Assembly (NCBI GenBank): GCA_013290035.1
Contig: JABCYT010000247.1
Span: forward strand, 1 to 5,976
Source: Alphaproteobacteria bacterium
GTDB taxonomy: Bacteria > Pseudomonadota > Alphaproteobacteria > Reyranellales > Reyranellaceae
DNA: 5,976 nucleotides
Reading direction: 5' to 3'
In this document: piece by piece, positions 1 to 5,857 of the stretch
Position numbering within the stretch: the stretch's first letter is position 1
How the letters are laid out: each line of letters starts with the position of its first letter
The notes under the pieces: model-generated
The model's database searches: none
Told to the model about the DNA's origin: nothing
The model's input: only the letters and a program-made list of their open reading frames with translations
Translations under genes and position numbers: made by a program

Positions 1-954
1 CCAGGCTTCGAGGCTGCCATTGGCGTATTGCGCGTAGTAGGGCTCGTGGAAGTAGTGCGGAAAGAGATCGATCAGGCCGTCCCACTGAGGCTGGTCGCCC
101 TTCTGGATCGAATCGACGATCACCACCAGGCCGCCGGGCTTCACGACGCGGGCCATTTCGGCCAGGACCTCGGTGCGCGCCGCTTGCGGCAGCTCGTGCA
201 TCAGGAACGACGAGACGATGAAGTCGAGGCTCGCGTCTTCGAACGGCAGCTTCTCCGCCGCGCCTTCGATCAGCTTGACCCGTGCCGTGCGGCCGATCAG
301 GCGACGCGCTTCCGTCAGATAGGGTGCGCTGAGATCTAGGCCGCTGAGGCGCAGGCCGGGCCAGGCGTCGTGCAGGAAGGCGAGCAGGCGGCCGGTGCCG
401 CAGCCGACATCGAGGCCGCGCAGGTCGCGCTGGTTGCGCCCGGCCATCCATTGGGCGATCGGCTTGAAGGAGCGCCGGCGCATGACGTCGGCGGCGCCGG
501 TGAACAGCACCTCGACCTGGGTGTCGTAGATCGCGGCGGAGTGGTCGCTGAGCCAGCCGTCGCTCTGGAAGTGGAAGTTCTGCCGGTAGTAGGCGGGCAG
601 GCCGTCGCCCTGCTGGCCGGGCGGCAGCTCGCCGTTGAGCGTGCCGTGGCGTCGGGCATCGACCTGCGGCAGGTCGCGGAAATAGAGCAGGCTGCGGCGC
701 AGGAACTCGGCCGGCTCCGGTCCGCGCGCGCGGGGTGCGGGAAACAGGCCGGCCGCGATGTCCTGCCATTCGCGCTCGAACAGCGCGCGCATGTCGGCGG
801 TCATCTCGGCGCGGGATGGCGTCGGCCCGATCGGGAAATCGGGCTTGGGCATGGGCTTGAGCAGACGCCGGCCCGCCGCGTAGTGGCCGGCATACCAGGC
901 GACCCGCGCGGTCTGGCGCGCGGCATAGGTGAGACGATCTAGGGTAGAAACCAT
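1..954 (-). CDS. Class I SAM-dependent methyltransferase (3' end outside window)
   Basis: The frame reads leftward from an ATG at 954-952 and is still open at base 1, giving 318 residues with the C-terminus missing. The SAM-binding core is clear: motif I LDVGCGTGR around residues 181-189, the acidic residue of motif II in GLDLS (D207), a motif near 250-256 (FLMHELP), and MARVVKPGGLVVIVD ending at D281, as in the UbiE/Methyltransf_11 type. About 175 residues precede the core. They include a conserved-looking stretch NFHFQSDGW (126-134) and EVLFTGAADVMRRRSF just before the core, so this is a two-part protein and not a bare methyltransferase domain. The substrate cannot be told from the sequence. 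No signal peptide or membrane helix is evident, so it is probably cytoplasmic. It is transcribed divergently from argG, which does not indicate a shared pathway. The start fits the perfect -10 box 22 bases upstream; the Shine-Dalgarno is weak. Family confidence is high, function unknown. Confidence 0.9.
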   Translation of the reverse strand, partial: MVSTLDRLTYAARQTARVAWYAGHYAAGRRLLKPMPKPDFPIGPTPSRAEMTADMRALFEREWQDIAAGLFPAPRARGPEPAEFLRRSLLYFRDLPQVDARRHGTLNGELPPGQQGDGLPAYYRQNFHFQSDGWLSDHSAAIYDTQVEVLFTGAADVMRRRSFKPIAQWMAGRNQRDLRGLDVGCGTGRLLAFLHDAWPGLRLSGLDLSAPYLTEARRLIGRTARVKLIEGAAEKLPFEDASLDFIVSSFLMHELPQAARTEVLAEMARVVKPGGLVVIVDSIQKGDQPQWDGLIDLFPHYFHEPYYAQYANGSLEAW

Positions 955-975
955 GTCTTACGTACTTGAGAATTC

Positions 976-984
976 ATTATAGCA
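976..984 (-). promoter_or_regulatory. Extended -10 promoter for the methyltransferase gene
   Basis: On the minus strand this reads TGCTATAAT, a perfect sigma-70 -10 hexamer with the TGn extension. No convincing -35 hexamer lies 16-18 bases upstream (the candidates are GGGCAA or CGGGCA), which is typical of extended -10 promoters. Transcription would start near 969, leaving a leader of about 15 bases before the ATG at 954. The region is markedly A/T-rich compared with everything around it. Confidence 0.6.
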
Positions 985-999
985 GCTTTGCGGCAGCTT
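982..999. repeat. Direct repeat GCAGCTT x2, possible operator
   Basis: GCAGCTT occurs at 982-988 and again at 993-999, on an 11-base period, about one helical turn. The pair lies between the leftward -10 box and the rightward -35 box, where a bound protein could affect both promoters. It does not match the ArgR box and I cannot assign it to a regulator. A two-copy heptamer can occur by chance. Confidence 0.25.
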
Positions 1000-1025
1000 G
1001 CCCGGCCGGGGTCGGCCGCTATATT
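998..1025 (+). promoter_or_regulatory. Putative sigma-70 promoter of argG
   Basis: TTGCCC at 998-1003 and TATATT at 1020-1025 are separated by 16 bases, a plausible -35/-10 pair. Transcription would begin near 1032, giving a leader of about 30 bases before the argG ATG at 1064. The TTG at 998 could formally be read as an upstream in-frame start of argG, but this promoter assignment and family length argue against it. The spacer holds GC-rich palindromes (CCGGCCGG at 1002-1009). Confidence 0.5.
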
Positions 1026-1063
1026 CGCGCGCCTTTTCCGAACCGTCACGAAAGCCGCCAGCC

Positions 1064-2320
1064 ATGAGCGTTACTTATACCGGGCCCTACAAGAAGGGCG
1101 ACATCAAGAAGGTCGTCCTGGCCTATTCCGGCGGGCTCGACACTTCCGTCATCCTGAAGTGGCTGCAGACGGCCTATGGCTGCGAGGTCGTGACCTTCAC
1201 CGCCGATCTCGGCCAGGGCGAAGAGCTCGGTCCGGCGCGCCAGAAGGCCGAGATGTTGGGCATCAAGCCCGCGAACATCCATATCGACGACGTGCGCGAG
1301 GAGTTCGTGAAGGACTTCGTTTTTCCGATGTTCCGCGCCAACGCGCTCTACGAGGGCGAGTACCTGCTGGGCACCTCGATCGCGCGGCCGCTGATCGCCA
1401 AGCGCCAGATCGAGATCGCCCGCGAGGTCGGCGCCGACGCCGTGTGTCACGGCGCGACGGGCAAGGGCAACGACCAGGTCCGCTTTGAGCTCAGCTACTA
1501 CGCGCTGAAGCCCGACATCAAGGTGATCGCGCCGTGGCGCGAATGGGATCTCTCTTCCCGCACCAAGCTCCTGGAGTTCGCCGAGAAGCACCAGATCCCG
1601 ATCGCCAAGGACAAGCGCGGCGAGGCGCCGTTCTCGGTCGACGCCAACCTCCTGCACTCCTCGAGCGAGGGCAAGATCCTGGAGGATCCCTGGAAGGAGG
1701 CCGACGAGAGCGTCTATCAGCGCACCATCTCGCCCGAGGCCGCGCCTGACAAGGCGACCTACATCACCGTCGACTTCGAGCGGGGCGACGCCGTCGCCGT
1801 CGACGGCCAGAAAATGTCGCCGGCGACCCTGCTCACCAAGCTGAACGAGCTCGGCAAGGTCAACGGCATCGGCCGTCTCGACCTGGTCGAGAACCGCTTC
1901 GTCGGCATGAAGAGCCGCGGCATCTACGAGACTCCGGGTGGCACCATCCTGCACGCCGCCCATCGCGGCATCGAGCAGATCACCCTCGACCGCGGCGCCG
2001 GCCATCTCAAGGACGAGCTGATGCCGAAATATGCCGAGCTGATCTATTTCGGCTTCTGGTATTCGCCCGAGCGCGAGATGCTGCAGGCGCTGATCGACAA
2101 AAGCCAGGAGAACGTCAGCGGCACGGTGCGGCTCAAGCTCTACAAGGGCAACACCACGGTGGTCGGCCGCAAGTCGCCCAAGTCGCTCTACTCCATGCAG
2201 CACGTCACCTTCGAGGAGGATGCCGGCGCCTACAATCAGCGCGACGCCGAGGGCTTCATCAAGCTGAACGCGCTCAGGCTGCGCCTGCGCGGCCTGGGCC
2301 AGGGCGGCCCGAAGAAGTAG
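1064..2320 (+). CDS. argG: Argininosuccinate synthase
   Basis: Catalyses ATP-dependent condensation of citrulline and aspartate to argininosuccinate, AMP and pyrophosphate, the penultimate step of arginine synthesis, in the cytoplasm. The 418-residue product has both classic signatures: the ATP pyrophosphatase loop AYSGGLDTS at residues 20-28, and [12 protein letters not shown] at 130-141. The synthetase core, with [12 protein letters not shown] and [18 protein letters not shown], continues to the end. Length is normal for the family (about 400-450). The reading frame extends back to a TTG at 998, but that would put the promoter inside the gene and add 22 residues with no family support; the ATG at 1064 gives the usual short lead-in [17 protein letters not shown] before the nucleotide-binding strand. 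The ribosome binding site is weak (GAAAG at about 1050-1054). The gene stands alone here, with no other arg genes. A palindromic repeat begins 13 bases after the stop. Confidence 0.98.
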   Translation: MSVTYTGPYKKGDIKKVVLAYSGGLDTSVILKWLQTAYGCEVVTFTADLGQGEELGPARQKAEMLGIKPANIHIDDVREEFVKDFVFPMFRANALYEGEYLLGTSIARPLIAKRQIEIAREVGADAVCHGATGKGNDQVRFELSYYALKPDIKVIAPWREWDLSSRTKLLEFAEKHQIPIAKDKRGEAPFSVDANLLHSSSEGKILEDPWKEADESVYQRTISPEAAPDKATYITVDFERGDAVAVDGQKMSPATLLTKLNELGKVNGIGRLDLVENRFVGMKSRGIYETPGGTILHAAHRGIEQITLDRGAGHLKDELMPKYAELIYFGFWYSPEREMLQALIDKSQENVSGTVRLKLYKGNTTVVGRKSPKSLYSMQHVTFEEDAGAYNQRDAEGFIKLNALRLRLRGLGQGGPKK

Positions 2321-2332
2321 GAGCGATGTTCT

Positions 2333-2416
2333 TCCGGACCGCGGGCGTCCCGCCCGCTCAAGAAAAGGCGCATGTGAATGCGCCGGCATGAGCGGGCGGG
2401 ACGCCCGCGGTCCGGA
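2333..2416. repeat. REP-like palindromic element: 28-bp perfect inverted repeat with nested hairpin
   Basis: The left arm 2333-2360 and the right arm 2389-2416 are exact reverse complements over 28 bases. The arms are almost entirely G+C (core GACCGCGGGCGTCCCGCCCG). The 28-base spacer contains a second perfect 7-bp hairpin, GGCGCAT (2367-2373) and ATGCGCC (2378-2384), around a GTGA tetraloop. No T-run follows on either strand, so it is not a standard intrinsic terminator, although it could slow RNA polymerase or block 3' exonucleases after argG. The last paired base is the A of the ATG that starts the next gene, so in RNA the start codon and its upstream region lie at the foot of a very stable stem. 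The design fits a dispersed intergenic REP/MITE-type repeat; copy number cannot be seen from this window. Confidence 0.85.
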
Positions 2417-3147
2417 TGACCTACTTCGGCCTGCCCTACATCCACGCCGTGTTCGACGTCGCGGCGTGGCTCGCCTCGATGACGGTGTTCTGGCTGGTGA
2501 CGCGCCATCTCCTGCCGGCCGAGGCGCTGCCGGCCAACCGCGTGCCCTATCCCGGCGCCTATGCCATCACGGCGGGGATGGGCGCGCTGTGCGGCGCCAT
2601 GTTCTTCGGCACGGCCAACGCGCTGTTGTCCGGCGTGCATGCGCTGGGCTTCTCCATGGTGGGCGGCATCGCCGGCGCCATCGCCGCCGTCGAAGCCTTC
2701 AAGCGCTTCACCGGCGTCGCGGGCTCGACCGGCATCGTCTTCGCCGCGCCCTTCGCCGCCACCGTGGCGGTCGGCCGCTGGGGCTGCTTCTTCTCGGGCC
2801 TCGCCGACTTCACCTACGGCACGCCCACGACCCTGCCTTGGGGCGTCGATTTCGGCGACGGCATCGCCCGCCATCCGGTGCAGCTCTACGAATCCTTCGC
2901 CATGGCCGCGATGTTCGTCGTCCTGATCCTGCGGTTCAGGGCGCGCGATCCCTTCTGGCTCCGCAACGGCTTTTACCTCACCGTCGGGTGGTACGCGCTG
3001 CAGCGCTTCGTGTGGGAATTCCTAAAACCTTATGCAACCGTGATCGGCCCGTTCAATCTCTTCCATGTGGTTTGCCTGGGCCTGGTCCTGTACGCTGCCG
3101 CCATGATCCGCAGCGGGGGCCGCGATGTACGATGGCATAGCGCGTAA
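2416..3147 (+). CDS. Divergent Lgt-like (prolipoprotein diacylglyceryl transferase family) membrane protein
   Basis: A 243-residue multi-pass inner-membrane protein with roughly six to seven hydrophobic segments (about 12-30, 46-72, 76-96, 103-120, 160-173, 184-200, 212-231). Family features are recognisable in order: SMVGGIAG at 80-87 where true Lgt has an HGG-type motif; GRWGCFFSG at 120-128 in place of the Lgt signature GR-x-GNF-x-N-x-E; PWGVDF at 141-146; RHPVQLYES at 152-160; and RFVWEFLKP at 197-205. R121 and the RHP-x-QLYE block are kept, but the HGG histidine is V82 and the two signature asparagines are C124 and S127. It is therefore probably a paralogue with a changed reaction, or an inactive one, not the housekeeping Lgt. 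ATG 2416 is the only possible upstream start, since an in-frame TGA lies at 2389-2391; its ribosome binding site would be inside the palindrome arm. The 3' end overlaps the next gene by 23 bases, implying co-translation with the radical SAM protein. Confidence 0.8.
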   Translation: MTYFGLPYIHAVFDVAAWLASMTVFWLVTRHLLPAEALPANRVPYPGAYAITAGMGALCGAMFFGTANALLSGVHALGFSMVGGIAGAIAAVEAFKRFTGVAGSTGIVFAAPFAATVAVGRWGCFFSGLADFTYGTPTTLPWGVDFGDGIARHPVQLYESFAMAAMFVVLILRFRARDPFWLRNGFYLTVGWYALQRFVWEFLKPYATVIGPFNLFHVVCLGLVLYAAAMIRSGGRDVRWHSA

Positions 3148-4552
3148 GTCCGCGCCCTATCTCTTCCTCGGCCAGACCACCTCGTTGTGCGAGACCTGCC
3201 TCGGCTTGGTCCCGGCCAAGATCGTCGAGGAGGAGGGCGGCATCTACTATTCCAAGCGCTGTCCTGAGCACGGCGTGATGAAGACCCTGGTGTCAGACGA
3301 TCCGGTCTACTGGCGGCGCACGCTGGAATACCTGAAGCCGGGCGACCGCCCGCTGCAGCCGCACACCCGCACCGAGCGCGGCTGCCCGTGGGATTGCGGG
3401 CTCTGTCCCGACCACGAGCAGCATTCCTGCCTGGCCATCGTCGAGATCAACGAGGCCTGCAACCTCGCCTGCCCGGTGTGCTTCGCCGATTCCTCGCCCA
3501 AGCGCAACACGCAGCGCAGCCTGGCCGAGGTCGAGCGCATGTTCGACGCGCTGGTGGCAAGCGAAGGCGAGCCCGACCTGGTGCAGATCTCGGGCGGCGA
3601 GCCCACCATCCATCCCGAGATCCTCGACATCATCGCCGCCGCGCGGCGCCGGCCGATCAAGCACGTGATGCTGAACACCAACGGCATCCGCATCGCCGAG
3701 GATCCCGCCTTCGCGGATGCGCTGGCCGAGTTCAGGCCGGGCTTCGAGGTCTACCTGCAGTTCGATTCCCTGAACGACGTCGCGCTCAAGAACCTCCGTG
3801 GCGCCGCGCTGTCGCGTATCCGCCGCCAGGCGCTGGCCAATCTCGAGGCGCGCGGCATCTCGACGACCCTCGTCTGCACGGTCAAGCGCGGCGTCAACGA
3901 CTCCGAGATCGGCGCCATCGTGCGCCACGCCCTCACCTACAAGTGCGTGCGCGGCGTCAACTTCCAGCCGGTCCAGGATGCCGGTCGCAACGAGGGCTTT
4001 GATCCCAAGCTGAACCGCATCGTGCTGTCGGAGATCCGCCGGCGCATCGTCGAGGACTCGGGCGTCTTCGCCGACGGCGACATGATCCCGCTGCCCTGCA
4101 ATCCGGCGTCGATCTCGATCGGCTACGGCGTGCGCAACGGCGAGCAGGTGATCCCGCTCACCTCGCTGGTGCCGCGCGAGGCGCTCTTGCCCGCCATGCC
4201 CAATGCCATCTCGTTCGAGAAATATCCCGAGCTGCGCCGGCGCTTCGTCGATCTTCTGTCGCTGTCGACCGCCGACACCAACACCACGGAGCGGCTGGGC
4301 TCGCTACTGTGCTGCCTGCCCGACGTGCCGATGCCCGAAGGCTCGGGCTACGAGAACGTCTTTCGCGTCACGATCGTGGAGTTCCTCGACCGCTTCAACT
4401 TCTGCCTGGCCAACGTCAAGCGCTCCTGTGTCCATTTCGTGACGCCCGAGGGCAGCATCATCCCGTTCGACACCTACAACACCTTCTATCGCCCGGGCGC
4501 CGCCGGAAACGCCCGCTTGGCCGAGGCTCGCCTGGCGGAGTCTCGCCGATGA
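3125..4552 (+). CDS. Radical SAM protein of the COG1964 / tetraether lipid synthase (Tes)-like type
   Basis: A 475-residue cytoplasmic or membrane-associated iron-sulfur enzyme. The order is: an N-terminal metal-binding knuckle, C22-x2-C25 with CPEHG at 46-50 (rubredoxin- or ribbon-like); a cysteine block GCPWDCGLCPDHEQHSC (86-102); the radical SAM cluster motif C112-x3-C116-x2-C119; the SAM-contacting GGEP (158-161); a TIM-barrel core to about 320; and a C-terminal cysteine region with C325, C396/C397, C427 and C435, ending in CVHFVTPEGSIIPFDTYN (435-452). The paired block GCP-x-DCGLCP-x-H-x-QH followed by CNL-x-CP-x-CF is what I recall from COG1964 proteins, including the archaeal enzyme that joins lipid tails (MJ0619/Tes) with several 4Fe-4S clusters. 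The substrate here is unproven. MJ0619 was earlier proposed as a pterin methylase, so other radical chemistry remains possible. The ATG at 3125 has GGGGG 5 bases upstream and overlaps the Lgt-like gene by 23 bases; the stop overlaps the next start (ATGA). Confidence 0.88.
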   Translation: MYDGIARKSAPYLFLGQTTSLCETCLGLVPAKIVEEEGGIYYSKRCPEHGVMKTLVSDDPVYWRRTLEYLKPGDRPLQPHTRTERGCPWDCGLCPDHEQHSCLAIVEINEACNLACPVCFADSSPKRNTQRSLAEVERMFDALVASEGEPDLVQISGGEPTIHPEILDIIAAARRRPIKHVMLNTNGIRIAEDPAFADALAEFRPGFEVYLQFDSLNDVALKNLRGAALSRIRRQALANLEARGISTTLVCTVKRGVNDSEIGAIVRHALTYKCVRGVNFQPVQDAGRNEGFDPKLNRIVLSEIRRRIVEDSGVFADGDMIPLPCNPASISIGYGVRNGEQVIPLTSLVPREALLPAMPNAISFEKYPELRRRFVDLLSLSTADTNTTERLGSLLCCLPDVPMPEGSGYENVFRVTIVEFLDRFNFCLANVKRSCVHFVTPEGSIIPFDTYNTFYRPGAAGNARLAEARLAESRR

Positions 4553-4815
4553 GCGATCCCGTCGGTGCTGCGCCGCCGCCGCCGCCGGCGGTTCCCCCAT
4601 CGCCGCCGAGCGGGCCGCCGACAAGCCGGGGGCTCGGCTGGTTTTTTGTCGTGTCGGGTTCAATCGTGCTGCTGCTCACGCTGGGCTGCATCGTGGCGGT
4701 GTCCGACGGCAAGCCGTTCAGCGAGGACGGCGCCATGGGTCTCGTCTGCGGCTCGCCGACCTTGATCCTGGGCGCCGTCTTCCTGTGGCTGGGCTCGCGC
4801 CGCCTGAAGCGCTAA
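4549..4815 (+). CDS. Small proline-rich two-helix membrane protein, copy A
   Basis: An 88-residue protein of unknown function. Residues 1-27 are a disordered Pro/Ala/Ser-rich tail. They are followed by a hydrophobic helix at about 29-51 (GWFFVVSGSIVLLLTLGCIV), a short acidic loop SDGKPFSEDG (52-61), a second hydrophobic helix at about 63-82 with CGSP at 67-70, and a basic end RRLKR. This suggests an inner-membrane hairpin with both ends in the cytoplasm, where the basic tail would sit. The start is set by the 4-base ATGA overlap with the radical SAM stop and by GCGGAG at 4535-4540, 8 bases upstream. The same frame is open further upstream, but only as a shadow inside the radical SAM gene. The next gene is a close paralogue. 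Coupling suggests an accessory subunit or membrane anchor for the radical SAM or Lgt-like protein, which is inference. Confidence 0.82.
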   Translation: MSDPVGAAPPPPPAVPPSPPSGPPTSRGLGWFFVVSGSIVLLLTLGCIVAVSDGKPFSEDGAMGLVCGSPTLILGAVFLWLGSRRLKR

Positions 4816-4839
4816 GCAGACGCCAAAGAGGCCCCGCCG

Positions 4840-5118
4840 ATGAGCGATCCCGCCGGTGCACCGCCGCCGCCTCCACCGCCCCTGCCGCCGGTCTTCCCGC
4901 CACAACCGCCGGGCGGACCGCCCAAGAACCGGGCGCTCGGCTGGTTTTTCGCCATGTTTGGCGCCGTCATCGTGCTGCTCACGTTGGCCTGCATGCTCAC
5001 CCTGACTGAAGGCCATTTGTGGGGCGAGGAGGGCGAACTCGCCGTCATCTGCGGCTCGCCGACGCTGATCCTGGGCGGCGTCTTCCTTTGGCTGGGCTCG
5101 CGCCGCCTAAAGCGCTAA
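4840..5118 (+). CDS. Small proline-rich two-helix membrane protein, copy B
   Basis: A 92-residue paralogue of the preceding gene, function unknown. It begins MSDPAGAPPPPPPPLPP, carries a longer proline tract (to about residue 28), a hydrophobic helix at about 32-54, a polar loop TEGHLWGEEGE, a second helix at about 67-86 with CGSP at 71-74, and the same RRLKR end. The last 22 residues differ from copy A at one position, whereas the first helix and the loop have diverged much more. AAGAGG at 4826-4831, 8 bases before the ATG, is a good ribosome binding site. The gap to copy A is 24 bases and to the rhomboid gene 49 bases. The uneven divergence suggests that the second helix and basic tail make a conserved contact, or that gene conversion has homogenised the 3' ends. 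Confidence 0.85.
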   Translation: MSDPAGAPPPPPPPLPPVFPPQPPGGPPKNRALGWFFAMFGAVIVLLTLACMLTLTEGHLWGEEGELAVICGSPTLILGGVFLWLGSRRLKR

Positions 5119-5167
5119 GCAGTCGGCAGCACAGCGCCAGTCAAACGCGCAGTTAACGGAGTTCTGG

Positions 5168-5821
5168 ATGCCTTTCGACAACGCCCAACGCCCGGGGCCG
5201 GGACGCGGTACGGGCGAGCGGGCCATCAATCTGCCGCCGGCCGTGCTGTGGCTGATCGGCATCAATGTCGCCGTCCATCTGCTGCGCAGCCTGCTGAGCG
5301 ATGAGGCCGATTCGGCCATCATCCTGCAGTTCGGGCTGATACCGGCCAACTATACCGACGGCGGCCACGATCTCGTGTCGCAGGTCCTGGCGCCGATCAC
5401 CTATCAGTTCCTGCATGGCGGCTGGATGCATCTCGGCGTCAACATGATCACGCTGGCCGCCTTCGGCGCGCCGGTCGAACGCCTGCTGGGCGTGCGCCGC
5501 TTCATCCTGTTCTATCTCTCGTCCGGCATCGTGGCGGGCGCCGTCCACATCCTGTTCTTCCCCGGTTCGACCGATCCGGTGATCGGCGCATCCGGCGCCA
5601 TCAGCGGCGTGTTCGGCGGCGTGCTGATGCTGATGCGCTATGTTGGCAGCCTGACCTCGCTGCTGCCGGTCGCCGGCATCTGGATCGCCCTCAACGTCTT
5701 CTTCGGCATCTTCGGCGGCACGCCGGGCGCGGCCGGCGAGCAGGTCGCCTGGGTCGCCCATATCGGCGGCTTCGTCTACGGCCTCGTCGCCATTCGCCTC
5801 TTCCTGCCGCGGCAGACATGA
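5168..5821 (+). CDS. Rhomboid family intramembrane serine protease
   Basis: A 217-residue integral membrane protease expected to cut transmembrane segments within the bilayer. The Ser-His dyad is complete: S142 in IGASGAISG (139-147) and H198 in AHIGGF (197-202). H88 and N92 in HGGWMHLGVN, the oxyanion-side HxxxN motif of helix 2, are also present. Six hydrophobic segments can be read (about 24-42, 76-98, 110-130, 139-157, 163-183, 195-214) after a short polar N-terminus, with the L1 loop at 43-75. This is the basic six-helix bacterial layout with no extra domain. The start is supported by GGAG at 5158-5161, 6 bases before the ATG. Substrates cannot be predicted. The two small membrane proteins directly upstream are candidates only by proximity. 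It may belong to the same transcription unit (49-base gap, no terminator between), or be a neighbour with its own role. Confidence 0.95.
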   Translation: MPFDNAQRPGPGRGTGERAINLPPAVLWLIGINVAVHLLRSLLSDEADSAIILQFGLIPANYTDGGHDLVSQVLAPITYQFLHGGWMHLGVNMITLAAFGAPVERLLGVRRFILFYLSSGIVAGAVHILFFPGSTDPVIGASGAISGVFGGVLMLMRYVGSLTSLLPVAGIWIALNVFFGIFGGTPGAAGEQVAWVAHIGGFVYGLVAIRLFLPRQT

Positions 5822-5857
5822 CCGGGGGTCATGGTTTCATACGCCGTCGAATCAGAC

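Larger units (their letters stand above)
4549..5122 (+). repeat. Tandem gene duplication (copies A and B)
   Basis: The two small genes are direct duplicates about 300 bases apart. The best-preserved segment is 4747-4819 against 5050-5122: 68 of 73 bases match by eye, and the match continues through the stop codon into the following GCAG. The 5' ends also match (ATGAGCGATCCCG then CGGTGC with one change), while the middle has diverged in sequence and length. The shared bases beyond the stop show duplication at DNA level instead of convergence in protein. Confidence 0.85.

Noticed and set aside
370..942. A 190-codon plus-strand frame opposite the methyltransferase gene
   Set aside because: The minus-strand frame has clear SAM-binding motifs over the same bases, so this is its shadow.
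960..985. ArgR-type operator upstream of argG
   Set aside because: Only a partial ATTCA/TGAAT half-site is present; the second half does not match, and the site sits on the leftward promoter.
998..1063. TTG at 998 as the argG start, adding 22 residues
   Set aside because: That TTG is the best -35 element of the promoter, and the added residues do not look like the family N-terminus.
1046..2389. A 447-codon open frame antisense to argG
   Set aside because: It mirrors argG codon by codon in a high-GC genome, where the opposite strand often stays open. Its translation has no recognisable domain, and argG is certain.
2333..2416. Intrinsic terminator of argG
   Set aside because: The stem is strong, but no T-run follows on the plus strand and the next gene starts immediately. 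It is better described as a palindromic repeat that may affect transcription.
2388..3140. A 250-codon plus-strand frame beginning in the palindrome and overlapping the Lgt-like gene
   Set aside because: The product is arginine- and proline-rich with no domain, while the frame starting at 2416 encodes a coherent membrane protein with family motifs.
4675..4692. Lipoprotein box (TLGC in copy A, TLAC in copy B), tempting because of the neighbouring Lgt-like gene
   Set aside because: The cysteine is inside the first membrane helix after a proline-rich tail, there is no N-terminal signal peptide, and the -3 position is T where a leucine-like residue is expected.
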